Positions 46,408-59,175 are shown, numbered from the stretch's first letter. The stretch is 64,000 nucleotides of DNA from Hygrocybe punicea (GCA_963556145.1 OY744470.1:2728001-2792000), one strand, 5' to 3'. The notes: generated from the letters alone by a model not told the origin. Translations and numbers: made by a program.

Positions 46408-47190
46408 TGTAATGGCGAGGTTGGGGTGGCTGCAGAATAAAGATCCTAACCTGTGGTGTCAGCGTAGAAGTGACTAGGAATAGTCTAACAAGCTTCAGTG
46501 AGATGATAAGAAGGAAAGAGTAGAGAGCCACTGAGTAAAACTACTAAAACTAGCGAAGCCGATCTAAGCTGACGAAGCTGACGATGTCGGGTACAGCGGG
46601 TCGGGTGTCAGGTGACGAGGGACATAGAGATAAAGGTGGTAGAATGACGGGGAGAGTGTCGAGGAAACCGACGAGTAATGTGTGCGATGGGTTTTACTGA
46701 GATACTAATTCTCAGAGAGAGGAAATGGGGGAACTGGTTTCTTATTCAGAGATGGCGCTTGGGCACCGTTTTTATACTACAAATTTCTGTACCTAGATTC
46801 GGACGAGAGTCCTCGGCCGATGAGAGAAAACAAAGGAGAATAAAAATGGAGAAGTAGGAAGAGGGTTGCAAGGCGACCATGACAGGGAAAATGGGTGGAA
46901 GATATAAAAACCCATAAAAGATGTAATATACTTTACTATATCTCCATAAGGGAGACGCTAGGTGCGAATAAGGCAAGTCCAATGTCGGGATCCCAGTCCG
47001 ATGAGATCTATCTTTGATATTTGAAGTTCCGTGAGTTTAGGAGATGGACCAACCAGGTACGTGAGCGGCCGTGCTAGTCGGTATGCATTGGGTTGCGTCG
47101 GGTTCGAGCGTGGATTGCTAGAGACGTTGGGTTCGAGCAGATTTGTGAGATATCGAGTTTACGGCCTCAGAGGGTCGAGGACCCTCTACA
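46408..47190. repeat. Solo LTR (relative of the 902-bp LTR family)
   Basis: It starts TGTAATGGCGAGG and ends GGACCCTCTACA. It shares AATAAAGATCCTAACC, GTGTCAGCGTA, GGGTTGCAAGGCGACC, GTCGGGATCCCAGTCCGA and TCAGAGGGTCGAGG with the LTRs at 56942 and 61603, but is clearly diverged. It interrupts the Ulp1-like gene. No clear target duplication was found. Confidence 0.7.
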
Positions 47191-47371
47191 CCATCGGAAA
47201 CTCCAGGGGGCCTTGCACAGGCAAGCTGTTCACAATTGCCTTCAGGGGGATGTGCTGGACAGGGTTGTAGTGGAAGGAAAGGAGGGTTCATCCAGTGATG
47301 TTAAATTGGTCCGAGGTTGGTTTGAGGCCCCAATGATGGTATCAGATTCTGACAGTTCATCGGATTTGTAA
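47191..47371 (+). pseudogene. Ulp1-like protease, C-terminal tail
   Basis: After the solo LTR the plus strand reads RKLQGALHRQAVHNCLQGDV and VRGWFEAPMMVSDSDSSSDL to a stop at 47371. It is a plausible acidic tail of the protease interrupted at 46407. The exact join is not defined. Confidence 0.4.
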
Positions 47372-47520
47372 CCTTGTCCTGTACTGAAATGTATTTGTAT
47401 GTCAAGGCACATAATTTATGTCATATTTATTATTCGCCATGTGTTTTGCCTCGTGCATTGGTCTTTATAATGCGTGTCATTTGCTCACTTTTCCCACACT
47501 CATCCAACTATTGTTCATCC

Positions 47521-50500
47521 ATGCCGAAATCGAAAGTCACTTCCTGGTCAGGAAAAAAAAAGGAATTTGCCAGAGAGGTTGAATTTATGGTGGTGGCAAA
47601 GAAACGAGGTGGAAAGACAATCCAGTCATTTGTCAGCCAAGTCCTGTAAAACAATCAGAAAGGAGTGAAGATCCTCCCATGCCCTCAACGTCGTTTGTGG
47701 AAGAGGAGGAGCCTCTGACAAGGAGACACCGAAATAAGAGTGGAAAGGTTGACACAACTATTATCTGTTCGACTTGATTTTGATTGCATGTCAATTAGAC
47801 ACAGAATGATGAAATGGAAGCCTGGAAAGCGATTCACAAGCAATACCTCTCCAAACTCTTATCATCTGAGGCCCCCCCTTCCGATGTTACGTGCCAGACA
47901 TGTCTCATGGCTGATATGTCTATTCGTTGCCCTGATTGCTATGGTTGTCCTTCATTCTGCCAGCATTGTTGTTTGCAGACACACAAGCATGATCCGTTCC
48001 ACAGAATTGAGATCTGGAATGGCAAATGTTTCTTGAAATATGACCTTAATACAATTGGCCTGGTCATGTGTCTTGGCCATCTTGGAGGCGATTGTCTGTC
48101 ATACAGACATGATGGACAGGAGCCATCTGTCGAAGATACATCTGTGAGGGATATTTTAATGTCTGGCCTGGATGAGGAGGACAATTCGGAATCAGAATTG
48201 GGTGTTCACACCGAGGAGGATATCCTCACTGTCACTCATATGAATGGAATTTACCGACGTCAAATCCGATGGTGCTCCTGCCCAGATGCCGCTACTTGAG
48301 ACATTCAACTACTTTGAATGCATTTGTATCCTGCAATGGCAAAATGGCCATCGTCAGCCTTCACTTTCCAGCTCCTGGATCATTTCTACATTGATTTGAT
48401 GGAGTGCAAAATGTCTGCAAACAACTTTTATAACAAGTTAAGGAGACTGTCTTCAAATGCATTTCCAGATACATTACCGGTTTGTGATATACTTCTTCTT
48501 TGGTTACACAGTCCATACAAAACAAAGTACTGAGTTATGTTGTTCAGGATCGTTATCGTGAACTAATGAGGGTCTCAAGACAGTGGCAGTACTTGAACCT
48601 CAAGAAACGATTTGGCTTTGGGCATGATACTGAGAGGGAGCCTGGTAATGGCGATCTGGCATTGTTTTGCCCTGCATGTCCCCAGCCGGGGATGAATCTT
48701 CTGCAGAACTGGACGGATAGACCTCATCAGTGGGTCATTCTGATCAGTTTTCATGTAGTACCTCACCAAACATGGAAACAGGTGGCTTTACAGGCCCAGC
48801 ATTGTCGTTGATGGGAATTTCAAAGCTGAGCAGATTAACATGCAGAAGCCTGATGACGACGTTGGGCTTATTGATGGACAAGGCTATATGGTTGAGGATG
48901 CACCTTATCGTGCTCATCTGGCAGCTTCCCTGGAGTCCAAAGAGGTATTTATCAAATTGTGAATTTCGTGAATGCTAAATCAATGATCCATTATCAGAGA
49001 TCACAGACTCAGTGCTCGAACCATAAGGCTGTCAACCAAGCCAATGCCAATCAGTATAACTTATATGCTACTGGAATCGGTGCTTGTGCTTGTGCAAAGC
49101 ATGGTTGCTTTGTACCGCACAGTGTCGTCGACTTCCAGAAGGGTGAATGGTCAGTCATGTGTTTTGAGCTATGAATCGTCACAAATTTATTAAACAGCCT
49201 GCACCAGACACATGAACGTTGATTATTCGATATGCAATGCTCTCAATAGGCTGTGCCACAGTGGTATCAAGGAAGCACTGGTGGAATATGATATCATCTG
49301 CAGTTGGCTCATCAATTTTGCTAAAAGGGTTTCCAATTCTGACCACCTCACTCTCCCCGAGGCACTCGAGATCATTGGGGCTGTGGGCAAGTTTCATCTT
49401 GGTGCACATGTTGCCAAGTGTTTTGCCCTATTCAGTCTCAACTTCGTTTGTGGTGCTGGTCAGCAGGATGGCGAAATTTTGGAGACACTGTGGGCTATCA
49501 TCAACAAGATTTCCAGTTTTATTCAATTCATGTCAAAATCCCAATGACGTGAGATCCTGGATGACCTTATGAGGGATTCGAATTGGAAGAAGTTGGTAGG
49601 AATGGGTATGTGATTCACCGGCATGTCATCAATACAAATCATCACCATAGCCATCCCACAGTTCAGTCTTTGTTGAAAAGGTATGATAAAGCAGTAGATG
49701 GAATGCAGGAAATGAAGGCAGCCTTTGAGGAGCTTTCCGAAACTGTTGATGAGCAAGTGCTGTCGCAGTGGAAGGAAGAAGAAACAAGGGCAATGGATTT
49801 CCGTGGTGACTATTTGAGGGTATTCGACGTCAGAATGGAGAAAGATTTGTCTTATAAAGTCTGGGTAATTTGGACACGGTAATGATGTTTCACCAGCACC
49901 ATCACAGGCCGAGATCAGGTTGAGACTGACCACAGGGAACCCCAAAGATGTAATGGCTGGTCGGGTGACCATTTTAAATGAAGGAATAAACATAGAACAA
50001 GCACAGTAGGATGTATCCTCATTCTCATCAATCATCTCTTTGACATTTGTTTACCCTACAGGAATACTCTGAAGACAACTTCACATACTGTTCAAAAAAC
50101 GGGCAGTTTCACAGACAAGGCAAATCTGGAGGATCGTCGAAATAGGCTTCAGTCGCAAATCAATTCATTCCACAGAAAAATGCATGGAATACTGGGTGAA
50201 CAAGTGGATGACTGTAATTTGGTGAATTGTGAATCGGATGCTGATGATTGGATCATGGATTTGGATGAGGAGGGCGAGGTAGATGAAGAAGAAGATGATA
50301 ACGTCACAGAATGGCCTGAAAACTGTCGACTTACAATGCCATCTACCTTGGGAATCGAGGAATGTGCTCGGCTGGGTTTGGAAAATTTGGCTGCTCAGGA
50401 GGTGGAACTCAGGGTGGGGCAAGCAAACGACTGTTTGGAAAACTTGAGGATGACACTGGGTGAGAAAATGGTAATTTTTCGAACCTCTGTCCATGGAGCA

Positions 50501-51083
50501 AACAGTCAGAAGAAGAAGACTCGAGCATGGGACGACATACATGCCATCCAGCAAAAAGTTTCCAAATATGCCACCAGCTACAGGCAGGCTCGTCAAGCAT
50601 TGGTCAGTCTAGGGGGGAGTGCAGACATTTTGGATCATTTCAAAGTGCTGAGGCAGGAGGATATCAAGATGAGTGGTGATATGCTTGAGGAGAATAGAGT
50701 GGGCCAGAGGAGTCACAAGCTTCCCTGGATCTGGCGGATGAAAGATAGGAATAATACTGGGGACAACGATTGGATGCAGGAAGGTAAATAATGGTTCTCC
50801 TACAGCAATTCATGGAAGATCTTACTGCTATACAGTGTATCGTGTAAACTGGCTCCATGGAAAGGCCAGATATGATCGGTGGTCTGAATAATTGCAAAGT
50901 GTAAAGTCAGAAATGGGTAACACAATTCGTTGGTTGCAACACCAGGAAGTGCAATGGGAAGCACGTCGTGACAAAGTTGGTCCCAGACTGAGGGGGCACA
51001 TCTGTTATGCTGAAAAACAGATGGTAATGTGGAGGAATATGATAGCACAAGCAGAAATTGCCTTTGCCAACAAGATGGAGTAA
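47521..51083 (+). pseudogene. KDZ-family transposase with CxC2 cysteine cluster
   Basis: The start MPKSKVTSWSGKKKEF leads to a CxC2 cluster, TCQTCLMADMSIRCPDCYGC...CQHC...PFHRIEIWNG (about 47895-48030). The transposase follows over about nine exons: AFTFQLLDHF, DRYRELMRVSRQW, LALFCPACPQPGMNL, IVVDGNFKAEQ (catalytic-region Asp), ATGIGACACAKHGCFVPHS, VEYDIICSWLINF, VGKFHLGAHVAKCFALFSL, DGEILETLW and a C-terminal helical region ending KLPWIWRMKDRNN. It would cut and paste KDZ elements in the nucleus. The copy carries TGA at 48297, 48315 and 49545, TAA at 50889, and a probable 1-bp deletion near 47636, so it is inactive as sequenced. Confidence 0.85.
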
Positions 51084-51129
51084 TATATATCATTAGAGAA
51101 GATTTAGTTCAAACTAAGATATTCCTAAC

Positions 51130-51594
51130 CAACTGGACCATAACCATCTGCCAATAATGGCCAGCAAGCCAATATATAGTATTCAGCTGACATAACCAGA
51201 CCAGTCGGCCAATCCATGTTCCATGGCCAGCCAAAATACCCAGGGCCATCAGCCAACCCATCTTTCATGGCCAGCCAAAATACCCAGGGCCATCGGCCAA
51301 TCCGTCTTTCATGGCCAGCCAAAATACCCAGACTGGTCAGCCAATCCATGTTCCATGGCCAGCCAAAAACCCCAGACCGGTTGGCCAATCCATCTCCCAT
51401 GGCCAGCCAAAATATCCAGACCGGTTGGCCAATATATCCCCCTGCTTCGGCCAACTCATGTCCCTCAGAACATAGACCCCTCAGACAAGCCATCTGCCCT
51501 GGAGAAAGATATTGGTCAGCTGAGATTGGCTGGCCCACTCAGAGTGGGAATTGTCCATCTCGGCTGATTCATGTTTCATGGACAAGATACACTG
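51130..51594. mobile_element. Repeat family C, second copy
   Basis: The reverse complement of the family at 11462-15300: 44-bp minisatellite at 51190-51450, then the stretch matching the D1 insertion site in uninterrupted form, and the terminus GACAAGATACACTG at 51594. The left end is undefined. Confidence 0.65.
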
Positions 51595-51599
51595 TAAGG

Positions 51600-51987
51600 T
51601 GTGGCAGCGGCGGCACCATCAACGCCCACACCCATGCCTGCCCATGCCCATGCCAACACCACCAACAACATGCTCACACCCACACCACGCCCACGATGGG
51701 AACCAGGGACGGTAGCGAGAACAGGACACAGCAAGGAGTGGTGCACCCACCCCCACTGCTAAGATATGTCGTTTCTTATATCTCATTTATTTATCTAACT
51801 TACCCACAGCTCCATGATGCCTGCGAGCATGGATGTGGCAGCAGCCCCACAGCAACCCCAGCAGCAGTGGCAGCAACCATGGCTGCAATGAAAATGGCGG
51901 TGGCAACAACCACAGCAGCAGCAGCGTCGTCGACAGCAGCAGCAGCAGCAGCAGCATCATCGACGGCAGCAGCAGCAGCAGCATTGT

Positions 51988-52029
<42 letters not shown>

Positions 52030-52495
52030 CATCGACGGCAGCAACAGCAGCAGCATTGTTGATGGCAGCAGCAGCAGCAGCATTGTCGACAGCAGCAGCA
52101 GCAATGGCAACGGCAGCAGCAGCAGCAACAGCAGCAATGGCAGCAGTAACAATGGCACCAGCAGCAACACAGCACCAATGGCAGCGGCAGCCACTGCAGC
52201 TGCAGCAACAGCGGCAACACGGCAGAACGAAGATCCCCCTTCCTCCCCACCCATCCCAACTCCTTGCAACTCCAGGCCCACATCAATTGATGTGGTGCTG
52301 TGGCTTGCAAGAAAATTTGAGGGTGGAGTAGGATGGTTCGCAGTCCAAACCACATCCAGATGCAGACCAAACTGCACGGAATGGTCCCACGCGGTCCCGG
52401 TTCCAGTTCAGCAGAAGGGCCAAACTGAACCAAGGGTCTGGTTTTCAAATCAGCCAAAAAGGCCGAAAACTGGACCAAACCAGACTTCAGCAACA
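51600..52495. mobile_element. D-type element with CAG array (D2)
   Basis: It begins GGTGTGGCAGCGGCGG and ends (inward) GGTGTTGCTGAAGTCTGG. It contains ACACCCATGCCTGCCC repeats, an intron-like segment (TCTAACTTACCCACAG acceptor near 51807, but the donor reads AATATGTC-like rather than GTATGT), a long CAG/CAA array (51900-52215), ACATCAATTGATGT, and a GGTTCCAGTTC-type inverted tail. The organisation matches D1. Target duplication not confirmed. Confidence 0.55.
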
Positions 52496-52693
52496 CCAAT
52501 CCGAACAATGTGAATGAACCAGCATATGAGGATGGACGAATGACTCCTGAATTGCAAGGACATGGGATCACCCATCACTGGTGGGTGAATCAGTTCAGTG
52601 AGTGATATTCCACCATAGACACTGGTATGGCAATGTGTTTACTGAACCCCTGTACCAATAGTTAAATCTGAACCCAAAGAGGTACTGTTCCCG

Positions 52694-54027
52694 ATGATGA
52701 TGCCATCAGGGTTGCCGGCTGGGGCAGGGAAAGCAAAAGGGAAGGTGAAGGTGAAGGTTGTCCAGGAAGAGTCCGAGATGGAGGAGGATGAGGAAGATGA
52801 TGATGGAGAAGAGGAGGTTGAAGTGAAGGAGGAGGATGAGGAGGACAAAGAGCCAATCTCTGGGACATTGAAAAGAAGAGTTCGCCCTTCACAGTCAAAG
52901 GCTTGGCAGGTGAAGAGGACGAAATGAGGTGTGGAAGGGAGTCCACTCACCAAAGAACAAGTATGTCATTTAGTTTCCTTGACATCCATTCGATTAAACT
53001 CATGTACTCTCAGTCTTGTCAGAGATGCTCCCACCAATGGCCGATGTATAGGTGCATCAAGGGCCTGAGAATGGCTTGCACCGAATGCAACTGGTCAAAG
53101 GTCAGATGTGTCTGGCCTGACAATGATGAATGGAGTGGGGTAGTACAAGAAGGCCCAAGCAAGAGGTTGAGGAAGGTCAGGAAGCAAAGAATGCCCAGTG
53201 AAGGACCAATGCTGAACTGCAAAGCCATCCAGAAAGTGATTTTGAAGTTGAGGTTGCCAGCACTGATGGCGAAAGTTCCAATGCCAAAGACAACTGCCCC
53301 CCGAATGGAGCTTTGGCCCAGAAAATTGCCCTTATACAACCTGATGGACCCCCCAATCACCTGCGAACTCTCATCACTCACACCTTCTCCACCTCCCAAA
53401 TGGGGCCCGATGATGAAGAGGGCCAAAGGAAAGAGGAAGGAGGTGGTGAAGGATGAGGAGTATTCGGTGAAAATGAATTACCGGATGGATGTGAGGAATT
53501 CAACCATTATTGTTTTATGCTTCATTCACAGATTCTGTCCATATGTAGCTACAGTGTACCCATTGGTATTCCATCCTCAACGGATGGATGTTTTAGGACA
53601 AGTGAACGGCTCTGAGGTTTCAAACAGTGAGGGCCTGGCGCTCAGGGCCTGGGTACAAGCACTCAAAGCCGAGGTGCGAGGATTGAAGGCAATGATGGAG
53701 ACATTCTGGGAATCACAGATGCAAGCTCATCACCGTGACTTAGAGGCAGTCTCAATCAGACCAAAACCGCTCCAGGAGGAACAAGATCCCCTCCCCATCC
53801 CTCTGTGGTCACATGTTCCAGAAGCACGGCATCACTCTGGGATGGGTTCTAGCAAGAGTCGCCAAATTTTGGCCAGGGAAGAAAAGGTTGCTCGGGAGGC
53901 ATCCATATCATCATTGTTCAGAGAACGGTCAACAGTAACCCCATTGCTGCCAATTAGGGATGTCATTTGGTCACCATTCCTTTTATCACTGTTGAAGTCA
54001 CCTAGCAGGATGGGAGCATCCACCTAA
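52694..54027 (+). CDS. Hypothetical protein with zinc-cluster-like Cys motif
   Basis: The first exon has an acidic stretch (ESEMEEDEEDDDGEEEVEV) and ends near 52927. After an intron with a CTCTCAG acceptor (53012), the second exon opens with CQRCSHQWPMYRC and CTECNWSKVRC, a C-x2-C-x8-C ... C-x2-C-x6-C spacing reminiscent of fungal Zn2Cys6-type clusters. A long Pro/Lys-rich region, a possible coiled-coil (ALRAWVQALKAEVRGLKAMM) and a Ser-rich tail to the TAA near 54027 follow. The start at 52694 is the first ATG after stops. Likely DNA-binding or TE-associated; the exact family is not recognised. No internal TGA was noticed. Confidence 0.45.
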
Positions 54028-54129
54028 TTGTTGTCTCCTCATGTTTATAAATGTAGTGATGTACTATTGTAAATAAATTATTTTGTATACCCAACCATAA
54101 CGTATGTTGAGGTCAACTAATGTTTTGCC

Positions 54130-54254
54130 AGCTAGCTCGACTCCAAGGTGAACTAGCAGGTCAACGGCGAGGTCAACATCAAGGTCAACACCGAAGTCAA
54201 CACCGAGGTCAACAACGCCAACTTCCACATCAAGGCCAACACCGATCTCAATGC
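54130..54254. repeat. 12-bp GGTCAACACCGA minisatellite, left part
   Basis: Degenerate 12-bp units (GGTCAACACCGA and variants) are interrupted by the LTR element at 54255 and continue at 56583-56700. TCAACA and TCAATG variants alternate. Confidence 0.75.
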
Positions 54255-56582
54255 TGGAGAGGGTCGGAGGCTGCTGAGGGACTCTCCGATGGAGTCTAGC
54301 TGGAAAGCCCAGAAAGACTAGGATGGGAACTGTCTACTACATCAGATCAGCTACTGACTATGACAAACCGTGGGAACTCTATCACGTGACTGTCCAGGCA
54401 CAACTACTACAAGTGCCCCCCCTCTTGTAGCGACACCCTCGTCGCTATCAGCAAGAGGGAAAACAAAGAACAGAAACAGGGGAAGGGGAAAGGGAGGGAA
54501 AGGAAGGGAACAAAACAAACAAAACAGAGAGAAAATCAGTCCAGAAAGAAAGCACTACACTACCTAGGCCTTGTCCAGCCCAAAGCTATGAGCGCCCGAC
54601 TCAAATCACGAAGGCGGGGGTCACAATCCCAATCAAGAATCGCTGGGTTGGTTGGTTTTGAGCTGGCGGGTACGAAGGGTCGTGTGATGGTTGGCCGGCC
54701 AGGCCCAATGCCTCGCGGGTGGCTCCGAGACCAGATGGGACCAATGGGGGTGACAAAAGTTTGTCGGGGACGTGGGCAGTTACGTCGTCGAGCACGGCGC
54801 CGTAGGGTGGAAAACGGCTGTCCGGTGGTGTTGGAACGGAGGGTCGAAAGGTCGCGTGGGGTTCGCGTTGGGATGGTTGGATATATGGGAATGCTGGCCG
54901 ACTCCTCGGCCCAGTCGAATTGCGTAGGGGCAGGTGTGGGTAGGGGTACAATCACCGAGGTGGGGGTGGACATGCGAATCGAGCCATTCGCGGTCCCTCG
55001 TTGGCCCTTCCCGTCATCTAGGCGCGTATCATTGCTCATCACCGGGATTTCCTCACTCATCTCAGCTACCCTCGCCGTCTGTGTCTCCCTGTTCCTCGCG
55101 TACGCGTCGGCTCACGTTCCGACATCGTCTGGACATGGGGCTCGCGCTTGCGACTTCCTGGGGGCGACGTTGTGGTTCCAGGCTGATGTGGGCGCATGTG
55201 GGTATAGACCTGGAGGGAAAATGGGGTCTGGGGCACGTCTGGGCGCGTTTTGGTGCATGGGCACAGGATTTTGGGCCTGTGGGGGCGTAAACTGGCTGGG
55301 TACTGGCGCCGGCGCATTGGAATTGCCGTCTGACACGCGTATGGATGCGTTCTTTGGTGGGGGTGGTGGACCTGGGGTCGACGTGGGTGTGTGACGCATT
55401 GGGGTGTGTTGGGACGCGTTTTCACACAAGGGCGGGGCCATCTGAGTGTCTCCATGCGCACTGGGTGTTGGTGGGCGCATTGGTGGCTCGTCCGCTCGTA
55501 TTGACACGGACGTGCAGGCGGATAGGGTTGTCTGAGTGGGTGTTGACGCATAGTGCATCGTTTTTGATGTACGTGGGTGTGCTAAGATGGCGGCCACGGT
55601 TGAGCCGATGAGTGGTGTCATCTGTGTGGTTGCGGTGATGTTGCTAAATAGGTCGTGCTGCATTGCCACTGAGACGCTGGGCAACGGCGTCGTTTGCGTT
55701 GAAACGGTCTGGCTGGTGCGTGCTAGTGAAGATGCTGTAGATACGTCAGTCTGTGCTAAAACGGATGCGCAGGTGGATGGCACCGTCTGGGTCGATGTGG
55801 AGATGCTGCTGGATGCCGTTTGGGTCGGGATGAGCGTTGGCGTTTGGGCTGACGCGTTTGCATGGGTACGCGGCTCTGTTTGCGTTGAGATGGAAGTGCC
55901 GGTGAGCGGCTCTGGCTGGGTTGCTGCATTCGTCTGCGTCGATGCTGATATGTGGGTTGGTGGGGCCGTTTGGGTTGACTCCCAACACGCGCGCTCCTCT
56001 GCGATGCCTTGTAAGATCCCTTCGGCCCTGAATTTTTCGAGGCATCCTGCCACCAATCTCTCTATGTCTTTCATGCGCATGAGCGAGCCATCTTGAAATA
56101 GGGAACCTGAAGCGGTGGGTGCAGGTCCTTGTTGAGGTACGGAAGCCGGGGCTTTTTTTGTAGTTTTCTTTTTGTTGTTTGTCATGGCGAAATAAAAATG
56201 TGCTGGGTTCACGGTTCTCGGTGCTCAGGTTCTGAAGGTTCTCGGTACTCGGTTCTCGGTGCTCGAAATTCTGAAAGTTCACGGTTCTTGGACAACAAAG
56301 GGCTCGGTTCTCGGTATTCAACGTTCTGGGCTCGAAAAAGCGCTGAAAGGGCCAGGAAAAGATGGAAAAGCAGGGAGATCACGGGGAATTGCTGGCAGGG
56401 TTCAAAGCCGCTCTCATCACCACGTTGGAGAGGGTCGGAGGCTGCTGAGGGACTCTCCGATGGAGTCTAGCTGGAAAGCCTGGAAAGACTAGGATGGGAA
56501 CTGTCTACTACATCAGATCAGCTACTGACTACGACAAACCGTGGGAACTCTATCATGTGACTGTCCAGGCACAACTACTACA
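54255..56582 (-). mobile_element. Small LTR retroelement E2 with gag-like frame only
   Basis: LTRs of 157 bp (54255-54411, 56426-56582) are of the same type as E1 (minus-strand start TGTAGTAGTTGTGCCTGG). The target duplication is ATGC/ACGC, differing at a CpG. The polypurine tract AAGAGGGGGGGCACT precedes the 3' LTR, and ACGTGGTGATGAGAGCGG follows the 5' LTR. The interior has one good minus-strand frame and no pol. A TRIM-like element with a gag-like frame. Confidence 0.8.
55112..56212 (-). CDS. Gag-like hypothetical protein of E2
   Basis: The frame opens near 56185 (MTNNKKKTTKKAPASVPQQG). It has a short predicted helix (MKDIERLVAGCLEKFRAEG) and then about 20 Thr/Gln repeats of STQT/AQT type. 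It ends in a Pro-rich tail. The position just after the primer-binding site, the basic start and the repeat-rich body fit a diverged gag, but no CCHC knuckle is visible. It has no frameshift over 366 codons, unlike E1. Confidence 0.4.
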   Translation of the reverse strand: MNPAHFYFAMTNNKKKTTKKAPASVPQQGPAPTASGSLFQDGSLMRMKDIERLVAGCLEKFRAEGILQGIAEERACWESTQTAPPTHISASTQTNAATQPEPLTGTSISTQTEPRTHANASAQTPTLIPTQTASSSISTSTQTVPSTCASVLAQTDVSTASSLARTSQTVSTQTTPLPSVSVAMQHDLFSNITATTQMTPLIGSTVAAILAHPRTSKTMHYASTPTQTTLSACTSVSIRADEPPMRPPTPSAHGDTQMAPPLCENASQHTPMRHTPTSTPGPPPPPKNASIRVSDGNSNAPAPVPSQFTPPQAQNPVPMHQNAPRRAPDPIFPPGLYPHAPTSAWNHNVAPRKSQARAPCPDDVGT

Positions 56583-56720
56583 ACGCCAAGGTCAATACCA
56601 ATGTCAACACCAATGTCAACACACATGTCATCACCGATGTCAATGCCAAGGTAAAAGCTGAGGGTCAGAGCCATGATTAAGGTCATCGCCAATGTCAAGG
56701 TGATAACAATGTTGTAGCTA
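56583..56720. repeat. 12-bp minisatellite, right part
   Basis: Continuation of the array at 54130-54254 (AATGTCAACACC, GATGTCAATGCC units) after the E2 insertion. Confidence 0.75.
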
Positions 56721-56941
56721 CCACTGCCTGACTAGTTCTAATGAAGCATACATTTCCAGCTGATGATTATGGAACCACTTGCAAGTGTTTACCGGTGATA
56801 CGCACTCATACACGCTGACCACCGAATTGATGAATCAGACAGATTTATACTATCCTTCAAAAACAAGTCCGACATCTTGCGACTTCGCGATGGCTCGTGA
56901 CAACTAGTACGACTTCTCGATCGTATCGCGATCATCTCTGA

Positions 56942-57843
56942 TGTAGATGCGGGTTCTTGGTGGCTTCGGAACTATATAAAGAAATAATAAAGATCCTAAC
57001 CAGAGGGGTGTCAGCGTAAAAGTGACAGTGGATAAGTCAGTGTCGGGAGTAGTAGTAAAAATAGAAATGGAAGTAATGATGTAAGCCGCCATGTAAAACT
57101 AAACAAATAACGATGAATCCGGTGATGAACGGAGTGAAAACGGACAAATAATGAAGAACCCGACGATGCTGATGATGTCGGGTACGGCGGGTCGGGTCAG
57201 GTCGGGTCGGAAACAATGAACGAATATATGGAAACAACGATAAAGATGACGAAGTGGACTATAAAAAGCTAAGGGTCTATGTGGACGAGCATTTGAAGGG
57301 ATTAAAAGGCGATTCTGACTAAAGGGAAATGGGGACTAAGGGTATATTTTTTTTTTGTACGGTCGTCGGGGACCGTTTTTATAGTACAGGAAACAGTAAT
57401 CTACTTTCAGACATGTCTACTTTGGCCGATGGTAAGCCACAAAGAAAGGTTGGAATGGGGATGTGGAAAGGGGGGTTGCAAAGCAACAAAGACAGGAAAT
57501 GGAGGGGAAAATGAATATGCAAGGAAAAGATCTAGAAAGTCCTACATATCTCCGAAAGGACGAGGGGATGCATAAATAAAGTAAATCCGAAGTTGGGGAT
57601 TGAGTCCGAAGAGATCCATCTCCTGGAATTGGAACTCCGAGGCATTTGAGGCTGCCGGATTTAGCCCAAAAGCGGCCGTCACAAAGCGGCATGTGTCGGG
57701 TTACGTCGGTCACGTCGGGTCACGTCACGTCACGTCACGTCGGGTTACATCGGGTTCGAATGCAAGTCGAATGGTGGCATCGGGTTGGTCCGGATTCGTG
57801 ATATATCAATGATACGGACTCAGAGGGACGTCGACCCTCTACA
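56942..57843 (-). repeat. LTR of F (left)
   Basis: 902 bp, TGTAGATGCGGG to GACCCTCTACA, containing tandem GTCACGTCACGTCACGTC. It differs from the other LTR at 11 positions, 10 of them CG versus TG/CA. Confidence 0.95.
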
Positions 57844-59175
57844 TCTCCAGGGTACTTTAAATAAAGACCATCCCTGGTCGATACTATGTGGACTCGGGAC
57901 TCGGATGCGTGAGATGAGGCCGACGTGGTGGTTGTGGAATCGGGTTCGATGGGACGAGGCGGGTTGTGGACAATGCGAAGGGGGAGAGTGGATGGTGACT
58001 AGCGGAACTCAATGGACAGTCGGAGGCCGAGAGCGGCGAATGGGGAACGAGATGAGTGAAGCCGGTGTCGAGGAAAAAGGAAACAAAGTACATAGAACCG
58101 GGGGAAAAGGGAACTGAGCGGAAATGAAAGAAGAAAGGAAAAGCTACAAAACGGGACAAATGGAGAGCAGAAACGCAAAATAGATGAGAAAATAAATAAA
58201 TGTCGGGTATCGGAAAGAGGGGATGCCATAGAAATCAAGTCGGGATAAAACTAAACGTGACATAGGATTGGGGGCGGGTGACAGAAACGGTGAAGGCATG
58301 AGCGGAAACACGTAGGGCATAAGTGGAAACGACATAGGGCACAAGCGGAAATGACAGCGGATGACAAAATGATGTAGTTAGGGTCGGCGGCTTCGGTGGC
58401 TGTGTCAACGGGTGGCGGAAACGGTGGCATAGGCTGCGGAAACCATAAAACGATAAGCTTGGTGACGTGGGCATAGAGATACGAAGACGACGGTAAACAT
58501 GATATGACAACGGCGGAGGTTCGATATGACGACAACGGAGGTTCGATAGACGACAACGGAGGTTCGATATACGATGGTGGAGGTTCGATATGTCAATACT
58601 AATATGGGGGCGATAATCAACCAATGTGATATCAGCCTCATACTAGGCGGTTCAGCACCAGCTTGGACCCGTGGGGAAGCATTCTCCCCCATGGAACTGA
58701 AATATAAAGTCGGGTGGGTTGGGAATCGAAGCCGAGACAGGGAACGTTGTGTCTGGGTCGAAACGGTGGCGGAAACGGTGGGTCATGGAAAACGGAGAAC
58801 GATGTCAATGGGTTTGGTGCGTGAGCGGATTAGTCGGGTGCGTGGGGAACGAGTGAAGCGGTGCGTCGGGTTCGTAAGCGGGTGCGGCGGGTTCGTAAGC
58901 GGGGTCGTTGGGTGCGTCAGGTGTATTATGCGGGTGCCGGGTGTGTCGGGAACGAGTGTATTTCTTTTTATCTTTCTTTATCTCTGACGTTTTTCTTTCT
59001 TTTTATTTATTTAATCTATCTATGTATATAATTCTTATGCCGATGGAGGTGATGGGGTTTTCGTAGGGTCGGGTTCCGCGGATACGGGAGTGCGACGGTG
59101 GCCGGTATGGGTTGTGAAACCGGAACCGGAACCAGATGCTTGAATGAGCCAGAAGCGGAACCAGATGCCGCGGAA
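57844..59175. other. Interior of F, 3' part
   Basis: No gene is recognised. Includes tandem GGAGGTTCGATA-type repeats (58500-58600) and degenerate GGTGCGTCGGGTTCGTAAGCG repeats (58850-58920). Confidence 0.4.
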
